Assembly (NCBI GenBank): GCA_963782495.1
Contig: CAWAJU010000003.1
Coordinates: 186,001 to 250,000 of the forward strand
From: DASQBT01 sp963782495
GTDB lineage: Bacteria > Pseudomonadota > Gammaproteobacteria > Burkholderiales > Thiobacillaceae
Direction: 5' to 3'
DNA: 64,000 bases
The position numbers were made by a program, and so were the translations under genes. This document shows, one piece after another, positions 35,676 through 44,749 of this stretch. Within the stretch, counting starts at the first letter, position 1. The number at the start of each line of letters is the position of its first letter. The notes below the pieces were generated by a model. It ran no database searches. It was given only the letters and a program-made list of their open reading frames with translations, and was not told the origin of the DNA.

Positions 35676-38600
35676 GTGTTCGCGCGCCTGAGCAAACTTG
35701 TCCTGAGCCTGCCCTTCCTGATTGCGGCGGGTTTGTTTGTCTTCTATGTGATCTTCGGCTTCTTCCTGGTCAACCCGGTGGCAAAGAAACTCTTGCCCTG
35801 GATCGGCGAGAGCAAGCTCGCCAGCCAACTTTCCGTGCAGCGCATCGACTTCAATCCGCTGACCCTGGAAGCAACGGTGCAGGGTTTGAAACTCGCGGAA
35901 CAATCCGGCCAGCCGCTGGCCAGCTTTGACCGGCTCTATGTCAATCTGGAAACCACCGGTCTGTTCAGGTTCGCGTGGCGTATCAAGGATATCCAGCTAA
36001 GCGGACCGCGCGCGGAATTCCTGGTGAGGCCCGGCGGCACGCTCAACTGGGCTGCGCTCATCGCCAAACTCAACGAGGACAAGACCCCACCGTCGAAAAC
36101 GATGCCGCGGGTCTTGATCGACCATATCAAGATCGAAGGCGGCGACGTCGAATACACCGACGCCAACCGCAGCAGCGCTGCGTTCAAGGCGAGCCTGCAG
36201 CCTCTGGGAGTAGAGTTGGACGGTCTCTCGACCTTGCCTGAAGACCGCGGCGACTATGTTCTTGCCGCGAAGTTGCCGGAGCAGGGCGGCACCTTGAAAT
36301 GGGATGGCGATGTTTCGCTCAACCCGGTCAAATCCGACGGCAAGGTGGCGCTCGAAGGCGTGAGCCTGCCCAGCCTGCTCAAGGTCATCAAGACGCCACG
36401 CAATTTTGAACTGCCTTCCGCAACTCTGGCGGCCGGCATGCGTTATCGCTTTGTACTGGTGAAGGACAATCCTTGGCTGCAGGTCAATGGCGCCAACCTG
36501 ATCGTGCAGAATGTGAGTCTGGTGCCCAGAGGCGGCAGCACGCCCGTGTTCGAGCTGAAAGAGGCGCGGGTCGATAACGCCAGCCTCGACCTGGCCGCGC
36601 AAAAAGTCGAGGTGGCCGGCGTCAGCGTCAGCGGGGCCAAGCTGGCGGCGACCCGCGGCGTGGATGGCAAGCTGGACTGGGAGTCGTTGTTTTCAGTGTC
36701 GAGCGGGGCCACACCTCCGCCCGCCGCGCCCGCTGCGCAAGTGTCCGCGCAGAAATCCGCGCCGTGGAAATTGGCAGTGAAGCAAATCAGGCTGGATGAC
36801 TGGAGCGCGCGCTACACCGACCAGGGATTCGCGCACCCGCTCAGCGTGGAGGTCGCCGGATTTGGCCTGAATGCCGCATTAGTCGGCGAAATCGGCGCTA
36901 CCTCTGCGATACAGGTCGAGCCGGTGAATCTGGGCTTGGGTCCGGTGCAGGTATTCTCCGGCGAGGACAAGACGCCGGTTGCCCGGTTCGACAAGGCCAG
37001 CCTGAGTAATGCGGCCTTCGATATGGCGGCGAACAAATTGACCATAGCTGCAATTGAACTTGCCGGCGCCAGGACATCAGTGGTGCTGGGCAAGGACAAG
37101 CTGATCAACTGGAACCGGATCCTGGCCAGGGCGCCGGGCGCGCGCGCGGCCAGCCAGGAACCCAGCCCGGGCAAGAGCAAGCCGGCGTTGGATTTGCAGT
37201 TGGGACGCCTGGCGATCAACGGCGTGCAGGTGGCGGTCAGCGACCAGTCCACGGCTACGCCGGTCAATCTCGACATCGTCAATGCCCACGCGAGCGCCAC
37301 GAACCTGAGCCTGGATCTGGACAAGCCCATACAGGTGGAGGCCGGACTCAGCGTCAAACAAGGCGGCACATTCAGCGCTAGCGGCAAGGTGGTGCCGGGC
37401 AGGTCGAGCGGCGCCTTGCGACTGAAACTGGCGGGATTCGCGCTCCAGCCTTTCGCCCCTTACGTCAACCAGTTCGCCAAACTCAGGCTGCGTAGCGGCG
37501 CGGCGTCGACCGCGGGCAGCGTGAAATTCGCCCAGGGCAGGAAAGGCCTGGCGCTGGATTACACCGGTGGTTTTGTGGTGAACGATTTGGCCATCACCGA
37601 GGAAGAAACCGATGAAGCCTTCCTCGGCTGGCAAAAACTGGCGTCCGACAGCCTCCAGTTCAAACTCGGCCCCAATAGCTTGCACATGACCGAGCTCACG
37701 GCCATCAAGCCATTTGCCAAGATCATCATCTATCAGGACAAGACGCTGAACCTCAAGCGTATCCTGCGCAGCTCAGACAACGCGGCGACCGCTCCCGCTT
37801 CGCCCGCAACGGACACCGCAGCGAATCAGGAGGAAGCGGCGGCCCCTGCCCCGGCTAAATCCAAGGCATCTGTGGCCTCGCCCAAAGCGGAAGAAGCCGC
37901 CAAGCCTGCGGAATTTCCGCTCGCCATCGAGCGGGTGCGGATTGAAGACGCCAATGCTGAGTTTGCCGATCTGTCCCTCCCCACCCCATTCGGCACCCGC
38001 ATGCATTCCCTGGGCGGCGTGATCACCGGACTTTCCACCGATCCGGCCACTACCGCCCAGGTTGAGCTTGACGGACAGGTGGACGAATTTGGCTCGGCGC
38101 GGGTACGCGGCTCCATCCAGCCATTCCGGGCGACGGATTTCACCGATCTGCTGGTTAGCTTCCACAACCTCGAAATGGCCAACCTCACCCCCTACTCGGG
38201 CAAGTTCGCCGGGCGCAAGATCGATTCCGGCCGGCTGTCCGTTGACCTCGAATACAAGATCAAGAACCGCCAGCTATCGGGAGAGAACAAGTTCGTCATC
38301 AATACGCTCAAACTCGGCGAACGCGTCGACAGCAAGGATGCCATGCACCTGCCGCTCGATCTGGCGATTGCATTGCTGGAGGACAGCAACGGCATCATCG
38401 ATCTTGACTTGCCGGTGTCCGGCAGCCTCGACGATCCCAAGTTCAGTTACGGCAAGATCATCTGGAAGGCCATCGTCAACGTGCTGACCAAGCTGGTCAC
38501 CGCGCCCTTCCGCGCCCTGGGCCATCTGCTGGGCATCAGCTCGGAGAAACTCGAAGCCATCGACTTCGATTTCGGCTCGGCCAATCTCCTGCCGCCGGAA

Positions 38601-39194
38601 AAAGAGAAACTCAAGAACCTGGGGCAGGCGATGGCAAAGCGTCCGGCCCTGGCGCTGACGGTCGCGCCCGCCTATGAAATCAAGGGCGACACGCGCGCGA
38701 TCCAGGAATTGTGGATACGCCGCGACGTGGCCAGTGAGATGCGCCTCAAGATCGAGCCCGACAAGGAGCCGGGGCCGGTCGATACCACCAATCCCAGCAC
38801 GCAGAAAGCACTGGAATCCTTGTATGACAAACGCTTCGACAAGCAGGGTGGACTCAAGGCGCTGAAGGCCGAGTACGAAAAACCCAAGCCGGGGGCCAGG
38901 CCCATTCATGCCGAAATGCTGGAGCGCCTGACCCTGCAGATCCCGGTGACCGAAGGCGAGTTGCAGCGCCTGGCGCAGCAGCGCGGCGCGGCGGTGAAGC
39001 GGGAACTGGTCGAGGTGGGCAAGCTTGATCCAGCCAAGGTCAGCGTGGGTGCGGCGGTGAAACAGGCTGATGGCGGCAAGCTGGTGGTCAGCAAGATGAG
39101 CCTGGGGGTGAGCAAGGCTGTGGCGGCCCCGTCCGCGACTGCAACGCCCACACCTACGCCGGCTGCGTCCGCGCCAGCAGGTGCGGCACCTTGA
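35676..39194 (+). CDS. Large DUF748/AsmA-like envelope protein
   Basis: 1172 aa. A GTG start with AAGGAG at ~35664 leads into one N-terminal membrane helix (~10-35) followed by a very long periplasmic part of AsmA-like beta repeats (RIDFNPLTLEATVQGLKLAE, repeated I-x-G-x-x-V patterns) and a C-terminal DUF748 region containing an OmpA-like stretch (IDFDFGSANLLPPEKEKLKNLGQAMAKRP). Members of the AsmA/TamB/YhdP superfamily form bridge-like grooves that move phospholipid across the periplasm; that role is inferred here. The C-terminal ~60 residues are low-complexity Ala/Pro/Thr. Confidence 0.88.
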   Translation: MFARLSKLVLSLPFLIAAGLFVFYVIFGFFLVNPVAKKLLPWIGESKLASQLSVQRIDFNPLTLEATVQGLKLAEQSGQPLASFDRLYVNLETTGLFRFAWRIKDIQLSGPRAEFLVRPGGTLNWAALIAKLNEDKTPPSKTMPRVLIDHIKIEGGDVEYTDANRSSAAFKASLQPLGVELDGLSTLPEDRGDYVLAAKLPEQGGTLKWDGDVSLNPVKSDGKVALEGVSLPSLLKVIKTPRNFELPSATLAAGMRYRFVLVKDNPWLQVNGANLIVQNVSLVPRGGSTPVFELKEARVDNASLDLAAQKVEVAGVSVSGAKLAATRGVDGKLDWESLFSVSSGATPPPAAPAAQVSAQKSAPWKLAVKQIRLDDWSARYTDQGFAHPLSVEVAGFGLNAALVGEIGATSAIQVEPVNLGLGPVQVFSGEDKTPVARFDKASLSNAAFDMAANKLTIAAIELAGARTSVVLGKDKLINWNRILARAPGARAASQEPSPGKSKPALDLQLGRLAINGVQVAVSDQSTATPVNLDIVNAHASATNLSLDLDKPIQVEAGLSVKQGGTFSASGKVVPGRSSGALRLKLAGFALQPFAPYVNQFAKLRLRSGAASTAGSVKFAQGRKGLALDYTGGFVVNDLAITEEETDEAFLGWQKLASDSLQFKLGPNSLHMTELTAIKPFAKIIIYQDKTLNLKRILRSSDNAATAPASPATDTAANQEEAAAPAPAKSKASVASPKAEEAAKPAEFPLAIERVRIEDANAEFADLSLPTPFGTRMHSLGGVITGLSTDPATTAQVELDGQVDEFGSARVRGSIQPFRATDFTDLLVSFHNLEMANLTPYSGKFAGRKIDSGRLSVDLEYKIKNRQLSGENKFVINTLKLGERVDSKDAMHLPLDLAIALLEDSNGIIDLDLPVSGSLDDPKFSYGKIIWKAIVNVLTKLVTAPFRALGHLLGISSEKLEAIDFDFGSANLLPPEKEKLKNLGQAMAKRPALALTVAPAYEIKGDTRAIQELWIRRDVASEMRLKIEPDKEPGPVDTTNPSTQKALESLYDKRFDKQGGLKALKAEYEKPKPGARPIHAEMLERLTLQIPVTEGELQRLAQQRGAAVKRELVEVGKLDPAKVSVGAAVKQADGGKLVVSKMSLGVSKAVAAPSATATPTPTPAASAPAGAAP

Positions 39195-39306
39195 CCCACT
39201 TCAAGGCAGGCGCATTGGCGCGAGGCGAATCTTCCCTCGCCCCCTCCAGTGGGAGCGGGGCTGAGGGCGAGGAGCACGCGGCAGTCGAGATGACGACGAA
39301 GCCAGC

Positions 39307-39708
39307 ATGAATCAGACCGTGGAAGTCAGCCCCGCCCCTTCGGATGAATACATCACCCTCACGCATATCATCTATGCACTGCACGCGCTGACGGTGCTGA
39401 GCGGCCTGCTGACGTCCGCCTTCATCGTCACTGCCTTTGTGACCGGCTGGCCCTCGATTCTGGCGGTCATACTCAATTACCTGAAGCGCAGCAAGGTCAA
39501 GGGTAGCTTCCTCGAATCCCACTTCCGCTGGCAGATCCGCACCTTCTGGTTTGCCTTCATGTGGATCGTGGTCGCCTTGATGCTGGGCCTGAGTTTGCTG
39601 GGCATTCCGATGGCCTTGGTGGTGGTCGGCATTTCCGGCCTGTGGGTCCTGTACCGCGTGGCGCGTGGCTGGCTGCGCCTGCTTGACCGGGAGCCCATGC
39701 CGGTGTGA
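39307..39708 (+). CDS. DUF4870-type small membrane protein
   Basis: 133 aa with three hydrophobic helices (~20-60, ~75-100, ~100-120). The pattern HIIYALHALTVLSGLLTSAFIV, NYLKRSKVKGSFLESHFRWQIRTFWF and the final GLWVLYRVARGWLRLLDREPMP match the DUF4870/Tic20-like family of unknown function. The 112-bp gap before it holds a GC-rich hairpin (CCCTCGCC…GGCGAGG). Confidence 0.85.
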   Translation: MNQTVEVSPAPSDEYITLTHIIYALHALTVLSGLLTSAFIVTAFVTGWPSILAVILNYLKRSKVKGSFLESHFRWQIRTFWFAFMWIVVALMLGLSLLGIPMALVVVGISGLWVLYRVARGWLRLLDREPMPV

Positions 39709-39794
39709 GGGATCAGGGATCAGGGGTCCGGCGACCAAATCACGAAACAGTCAGTGCCCTCTTATACTTGCGCATCCCACACTCACCGCGCTCC

Positions 39795-40187
39795 ATGAAA
39801 ACTGTCCTCGAATACAAGTACCAGCCGCTTGCGCCCATGGCGGTCTTCCGGCGCAGGGTGGCGCGGTCGATCGGGCTGGCCGGCGCAGTGATTGGCGTCA
39901 GCCTCTCCATCGGGGTCGCAGGCTATCACTGGATTGCGGGGCAGGCCTGGATCGACGCGCTTCTCAATGCCTCGATGATTCTGAGCGGCATGGGCCCGGT
40001 CAGCGACCTGCATAGCGTTGCGGCCAAGGTATTTGCGTCGCTCTATGCGCTCTACAGCGGGCTGGTCCTGATCGCGGTAATGGGGATCCTGATCGCGCCG
40101 GTTGCGCATCGCATGCTGCATCGATTTCACCTGGAGCGGAGCCCGGAGACGCCGCGCTCAAGCCAGTCCGGGCCGGACCGTAAATGA
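39795..40187 (+). CDS. Two-helix channel-like membrane protein
   Basis: 130 aa: helix ~25-48, a re-entrant-like segment ~58-78 (LLNASMILSGMGPVSDLHSVAAKVFASLYALYSG), helix ~80-105, and a basic C terminus. The arrangement helix / pore-like segment with SGMGPV / helix recalls two-TM potassium channels, but the filter is not TVGYG; a K+ channel-derived protein with an altered filter is a reasonable guess. Stop overlaps the next gene's start (ATGA), so the two are probably co-translated. Confidence 0.72.
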   Translation: MKTVLEYKYQPLAPMAVFRRRVARSIGLAGAVIGVSLSIGVAGYHWIAGQAWIDALLNASMILSGMGPVSDLHSVAAKVFASLYALYSGLVLIAVMGILIAPVAHRMLHRFHLERSPETPRSSQSGPDRK

Positions 40188-41020
40188 GAGATCGGATCAC
40201 TTCCCAACTTTCTGCCATGTCCTTCCGTTTCTTCCGCATTGCCCTGCTGCTTGGCATCCTGGTGTTTTCCCTGGGCTTCACCTGGGGTGAGACTTATCTG
40301 GTTCGCAGCTGGCTCGGACCTCTGCAGGTGTCGGTCTATCCAATTAATGCGGATGGCAGCGAGGCCGCGGCGGACTATATCCGCCAACTCAGGGAACAGG
40401 ACTTTGCCGCGATCAACACCTTCCTGCAGCAGCAGGCGCGGCGCTACGGCGTCAAGCTCAACCCCGCGCTGGCACTGACGCTGGAACGGCCTCTGGACGA
40501 ATCACCACCGGAACCCCCGCACGACCGAAGCGTGCTGAAGACGATGCTGTGGAGTCTCAAACTCAGGTGGTGGGTGTATCGGCACAACGACAGCTTCCTG
40601 CCCCAGCTCGGGCATATTCGGCTCTATGTGCTGTACCACGAAGCGCAAGAAGGCAAGTCCCTGGACCACTCGCTCGGACTGCAGAAAGGTCTGGTCGGCG
40701 TGGTCCAGGCCTTTGCCAGCGACGGCCAGCGCGAACAGAACAACGTGGTCATCGCGCATGAACTGCTCCACACCCTGGGCGCCACCGACAAATACGATCT
40801 CTCGACCACCCTGCCCATCAACCCGGACGGCTACGCCGATCCGGACAAGCTGCCGCTCTATCCCCAGCACGAGGCCGAAATCATGGCCGGCCGCATCCCG
40901 CTTTCGGAAGAAGTCGCCGTCATGCCGCGCAGTCTGGACGAATGCATGATCGGCCCAGCCACCGCCTATGAAATTAATTTCGGCGGCGGCGCGGCCAATC
41001 AGTTTGCGGCGCGGAAGTAG
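40184..41020 (+). CDS. Membrane-anchored putative zinc metalloprotease
   Basis: 278 aa. One N-terminal helix (~13-35) precedes a periplasmic domain. The motif VVIAHELLHTLGATDKYD contains HExxH (HELLH) followed by a Gly and a distal Asp, as in gluzincin/metzincin-like proteases, and the C-terminal region MPRSLDECMIGPATAYEINF may provide further ligands. I recognise no characterised homologue. It is coupled to the channel-like gene by a 4-base overlap. Confidence 0.75.
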   Translation: MRDRITSQLSAMSFRFFRIALLLGILVFSLGFTWGETYLVRSWLGPLQVSVYPINADGSEAAADYIRQLREQDFAAINTFLQQQARRYGVKLNPALALTLERPLDESPPEPPHDRSVLKTMLWSLKLRWWVYRHNDSFLPQLGHIRLYVLYHEAQEGKSLDHSLGLQKGLVGVVQAFASDGQREQNNVVIAHELLHTLGATDKYDLSTTLPINPDGYADPDKLPLYPQHEAEIMAGRIPLSEEVAVMPRSLDECMIGPATAYEINFGGGAANQFAARK

Positions 41021-41028
41021 CGGTTTTC

Positions 41029-41493
41029 CTACTTGATGCCCAAGAGCTCCACATCGAACAACAGCGTCGCATTGGGAGGAATGACACCGCCTGCGCCGGC
41101 GGCGCCGTAGCCCAGATTCGGTGGAATGGTCAGCTTGCGCCTGCCCCCCACCTTCATGCCGGCCACGCCCTCATCCCAACCGGCAATCACGCGGCCTACT
41201 CCGAGCGGAAACTCAAACGGCTCATTGCGGTCGCGGCTCGAATCAAACTTGGTGTGATCCGTCAGCCAGCCGGTGTAATGCACCACCACGGTATCGCCAG
41301 CCTTGGCGGCAGCGCCCTTGCCGATTGCCACATCCTGATATATCAAGCCGGAAGCGGTCGTGACCGGTTTGGCGGGCTGGGCCGCGGCGGGCTTGGTGGC
41401 AGCAGCTTTCGGGGACTTCTTGTGGGCAGCCTGGGCATAGGGCCAGGCGAGCAGGGTGGCGAGGCAGGCGCACAACATGACGGTCTTCTTCAT
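41029..41493 (-). CDS. FKBP-type peptidyl-prolyl isomerase, exported
   Basis: 154 aa. The ATG at 41493 gives a signal peptide (cleavage near …YAQA), a short Lys/Ala/Pro-rich linker (~22-45) and one FKBP domain (~48-154) with the active-site residues in VVVHYTGWLTDHTKFDSS, FEFPLGVGRVIAGWDEGVAGM and the end PNATLLFDVELLGI. Periplasmic folding catalyst. The longer reading to 41601 lacks support. Confidence 0.92.
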   Translation of the reverse strand: MKKTVMLCACLATLLAWPYAQAAHKKSPKAAATKPAAAQPAKPVTTASGLIYQDVAIGKGAAAKAGDTVVVHYTGWLTDHTKFDSSRDRNEPFEFPLGVGRVIAGWDEGVAGMKVGGRRKLTIPPNLGYGAAGAGGVIPPNATLLFDVELLGIK

Positions 41494-41643
41494 ATGCAGG
41501 CTCTCAATCGTTAGGAAGAAATCAGAAAAAATACCCCGCAGAATTATGCCCTGATTCAGCGAATGCGGGGACCGGGCAGTTCTTCGTCGCTGACCTGCCA
41601 AGCCTTAGGCCAAGTTCTCCCCTGCTTTCCAACGACCATCGGA

Positions 41644-42420
41644 TCAGATCTGCTCTTGATGCGGCAGATGACACGCGTGGCCAGAAATCGGAGTACGCAA
41701 GCTTTTCCGTGTCCGCGCCATCCCTAACAGGACGAGCAGGGCGGACCCGAACAGCCACGCCGGAGCGGGCTCAGGCACGGCTACCACGCCTTGGAGATGA
41801 GTGTAGAAGTGAACACCACCAAAGCCGGACGGATCGCCAGGGGCAACGGTGCTGGCAAAATCAAGCGTGTAAGGATCACCGTACACGCCATCCCACTGCA
41901 ATCGGCCGATGCCTTCCGTGAACGTGTAGCCGGCGCACCCAAGCGTGGCACAGTTGGCAGGCTGCCAGGCGCCGCTGCCCAGCGGGATGCTCGAAATGCC
42001 ATTCCAGGCCCAGTTCCAGCCGCTCATGTCCAGGCCGCTATCCGTGCCGCCGGTGGGCGCGATGGTGAAGTACCAGGATCCGGTATCGCTGAAAAAGTAA
42101 TCCGGCGCGGTCACTGCGTTCGTGTCGCCGGCCGTCGGATACCCACTGTGAGAAGCGCCGGGGGTACTCGTTACTCCGATGACCAGACCGGTCGTGCCTT
42201 GGGAAAGGGGAGTCATTTCGGCGGCCGCAATCGTACTGTTACCGAGACCGTCCACGCCGTAATACGAGCCGCTATCAGGAATCACGTAGCCGTCGGGGTC
42301 AAAACTGGGCGTGGTGATGGTCAGGACGTCGCCATTGTTGAGTGTCGCGGCGTGGCCATCCAGCGTTGCAGCCGTGCCTAATACGGCCAGCACGGCGGCT
42401 TTGAGAAATTGATTGTTCAT
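41644..42420 (-). CDS. PEP-CTERM sorting-domain protein
   Basis: 258 aa. Signal peptide (cleavage after …LDGHAA-like site at ~24), a Gly/Thr/Ser/Asp-rich secreted body with a possible disulfide (NCATLGC), and a C-terminal sorting signal VPEPAPAWLFGSALLVLLGMARTRK: the PEP motif, a membrane helix and basic residues recognised by an exosortase. Unusually, ~20 residues (SLRTPISGHACHLPHQEQI) follow the basic cluster; these signals normally end within a few residues, so the stop may have been lost. No exosortase gene is in the window. Confidence 0.86.
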   Translation of the reverse strand: MNNQFLKAAVLAVLGTAATLDGHAATLNNGDVLTITTPSFDPDGYVIPDSGSYYGVDGLGNSTIAAAEMTPLSQGTTGLVIGVTSTPGASHSGYPTAGDTNAVTAPDYFFSDTGSWYFTIAPTGGTDSGLDMSGWNWAWNGISSIPLGSGAWQPANCATLGCAGYTFTEGIGRLQWDGVYGDPYTLDFASTVAPGDPSGFGGVHFYTHLQGVVAVPEPAPAWLFGSALLVLLGMARTRKSLRTPISGHACHLPHQEQI

Positions 42421-42622
42421 GACTTTCCTCCTGTGTGATCGATCAATGAAGCTGACCTGGTTGTCTTTATATGGCTGGCGCTCCGACGCAGGGCCAGCCT
42501 GTCTAAATCTAGTTGGAACTCAAGGACAAGACAAGGTCTAGGCTGAGTCAAGCTGCCTTGTGGCCAGGATTAGTCGTGGCGATTTGGCGAACACGGGACC
42601 ACTGGAGCTGCGGCGCGCACGC

Positions 42623-43162
42623 TCATTTCATCCTGGAGCGCAGTCTGATCGTCTCGCCTGCGACCATGAACGCACCGCGCCCCCGGTGGTGCAGCGTACG
42701 CGGATCCTTCCTTGACGGATCGATCCAGGCCTTGACCACTTCGAGGACGAAGAAGTTGTATTTGTTCACCAGCCGCGTGTCCGCCACTCTGCATTCGAGA
42801 TTGGCGTAGCACTCTGAGATGAGGGGCGCTGCAACCAGGGAGGCGGGCGCCGGCGTGAGGCCGAAGGTCTTGAACTTGTCGACTTTCTGCCCGCTGCGGT
42901 TGCCGCAGCCCACCACCTGTGTCGCCAGCTCCAGAGTCGGGATGTTGATGACACATTCACGGCTGGTCTTGAGCAGGCTGAAGCTGTGGTTGCGCCCACT
43001 GATTACGCAGCCCACCAGCGGGGGCTCGAACTCCATCATGGTGTGCCAGGACTGGGCCATGACGTTAGTCTGTCCGCGGTGCGCGGTCGTGATCAACAGC
43101 ACCGGCCCGGGCTCCAGCAGTTGATAGACCCGGCCCAGGGGCAGGGGGCGCTTTCTTGCCAT
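42623..43162 (-). CDS. Flavin reductase-like FMN-binding protein
   Basis: About 179 aa, flavin_reduct domain: PVLLITTAHRGQTNVMAQSWHTMMEFEPPLVGCVIS, then FSLLKTSRECVINIPTLELA and the end VAGETIRLRSRMK. These proteins bind FMN as dimers and include reductase partners of monooxygenases, though many have unknown roles. A GTG at 43165 directly precedes the ATG used here. Confidence 0.86.
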   Translation of the reverse strand: MARKRPLPLGRVYQLLEPGPVLLITTAHRGQTNVMAQSWHTMMEFEPPLVGCVISGRNHSFSLLKTSRECVINIPTLELATQVVGCGNRSGQKVDKFKTFGLTPAPASLVAAPLISECYANLECRVADTRLVNKYNFFVLEVVKAWIDPSRKDPRTLHHRGRGAFMVAGETIRLRSRMK

Positions 43163-43453
43163 CACCGTGGCATGAGGGCGTGTTCAACCTCTGGACGTTG
43201 CGGATGGCTGAGGGTCTGACATTCGACGCAACAGCACTCAGTAAGGCGCAACAGCATTGCCACTTGATGGCGTTGCTCGAGGGACGCCCGCATCGAGCGC
43301 GGTTCTTCGGTGTTCATGGCTGGTTCCTCAGTGTCATGCTGCGCCGCGTTCGCCAATGCGCGGCCGTCATCAATATTCCCGGCTCGATCAGCGATGTTCA
43401 AGTGCAAGAGCGAGAACAACCGGCATCCCCGCGCAGCACTCAGGGGCGGGACC

Positions 43454-43891
43454 TCACGCCAGTGACGTGCGCCATCTTCCGTCCCTGAACGCAGCGAGCA
43501 GCGTCTTGGCGCGGCCTTCCCCGAGCTCAATATAGGAACTTCCTCTGGCGAAAAAATCATTCAGACCAGGAATCTGCGCGAGCTCTTTTGCGCTGACTTT
43601 TGGATATCCCATGGTCCACTCGCCAAAGGCCCGTTCCTCGATCGGTTCCAGGATGACTTTTGCGACTCGCGTGTGGCGTTTGTCGGCGGCGATCTTTTCG
43701 AACAGCGCTTCTACGTCCGTCCGCTCGCCCTCCAACACCTGGAAGAACGACCCATTCTGAAACAGCAGCATGCCCGTTATCCCAAGCTTCGCATTGTTGC
43801 GTCGACATTCCTCCAGTAAGGTTTGGAGTCCTTTAGGATCGAACTCTGTCGTTGCCGCAGCGCTGCAATAAATGCAATGAACCAGATCCAT
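43454..43891 (-). CDS. BLUF-domain blue-light sensor
   Basis: 145 aa consisting almost only of a BLUF domain. The FAD-interacting Tyr is residue 8 (HCIYCS), Asn 32/33 in CRRNNAKLGITGMLLF and Gln 51 in SFFQVLEGE fit the Tyr-Asn-Gln photoswitch; the Trp of FGEWTMGY is also present. Short BLUF proteins act through protein-protein contacts in light responses such as motility, photosystem genes or c-di-GMP. The partner is not evident. A 288-bp gap separates it from the flavin reductase and I see no supported gene in it. Confidence 0.9.
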   Translation of the reverse strand: MDLVHCIYCSAAATTEFDPKGLQTLLEECRRNNAKLGITGMLLFQNGSFFQVLEGERTDVEALFEKIAADKRHTRVAKVILEPIEERAFGEWTMGYPKVSAKELAQIPGLNDFFARGSSYIELGEGRAKTLLAAFRDGRWRTSLA

Positions 43892-44027
43892 GGTTTGCTT
43901 CCTTTACGGAGTGTGCGTTCTTGCGTCGCCGGGCGGAGTTCGGACCAAAACCAGGAAGGCGCCAGCCTCGCTTGCACGCCAAGCCCCGCAGGGGCGGCAC
44001 TGCTGCGCGATTCGCTGACCGCAAGGC

Positions 44028-44456
44028 TCAGCCTCGCGCCCCGTCGGTGTCCGCTGGCAGCCCAGGCACGGTTTTGCCGGGGGTTGCGCCCAGCAGCCAT
44101 GCCTGCGCATCCGCTACGGACGCGAACACCCGCACGGGCAGTCCGCGATTGACCGCCACTGTTTCGGCAAACTTCATCAAATCACCCTCCGCGTTGACAT
44201 CGACGTAGGCGATCGCGGTGAAGTATCCATGCGCACGGCTGCTGCCTTCGCTTGCGAGCCTGAACACATTGGTGGTGTTGAGGCGGGGCCCTTCAAGACA
44301 TTCCTCGATCAGCACCCGCTGACAGCCCCGCACCGTGCACTCGAAAACGACTCCCTCGATGTAGCGGGCCACGTTTTCCACGCTGTTCGATCCCGTAACG
44401 ATGGCGTGCAGATAGGTAGGCTCCTGGACGAAAGTAAGGCGGTATGGAATGGACAT
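44028..44456 (-). CDS. STAS/SpoIIAA-like hypothetical protein
   Basis: 142 aa. The pattern RLTFVQEPTYLHAIVTGSNSVENVARYIEGVVFECTVRGCQRVLIEEC … GYFTAIAYVDVNAEGDLMKFAETVAVNRGLPVRVFASVADAQAWL looks like a SpoIIAA-like/STAS fold (strand–helix alternation, final helix with DAQAWL). The last ~25 residues are Gly/Pro-rich. The ATG at 44456 was chosen; upstream codons in this frame lack protein character. Role unknown, perhaps regulatory binding. Confidence 0.7.
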   Translation of the reverse strand: MSIPYRLTFVQEPTYLHAIVTGSNSVENVARYIEGVVFECTVRGCQRVLIEECLEGPRLNTTNVFRLASEGSSRAHGYFTAIAYVDVNAEGDLMKFAETVAVNRGLPVRVFASVADAQAWLLGATPGKTVPGLPADTDGARG

Positions 44457-44749
44457 CTTGATGGCACCTAAAGGTCTTGAGTCGGTCAGCAGCTCGCTGC
44501 GAGGTCTGGGTCGTGCTGCCGCATGGCGATGCCTGTCTGTCCAGTACGCCCAAGCAACCCGCAAGCACAGCATTTACCCCATCCGTGCAGTCACCAAGAC
44601 ACGCGGACGGTGGAGGACCATGCACATTGCCAGCATAAACGCCCGCGAGAAAAATCACCAGCGCCACGTATGCCCACCGGCCAGCCGCATCGTCGGACGG
44701 TCACGGGCCGTCGCCACGCCCTCATCGCGCGCCTCCTGAAGCGGATTGT
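44457..44749. other. Intergenic region, nothing recognised
   Basis: 293 bases between the STAS-like gene and the SDR-like gene. Short ORFs on both strands have no family resemblance or ribosome-binding sites. No clear attC, terminator or promoter seen. Confidence 0.5.

Noticed and set aside
43166..43453. Small Cys-rich ORF (51 codons) between BLUF and flavin reductase genes
   Set aside because: It has no ribosome-binding site or family resemblance and continues as a shadow of the BLUF gene end.
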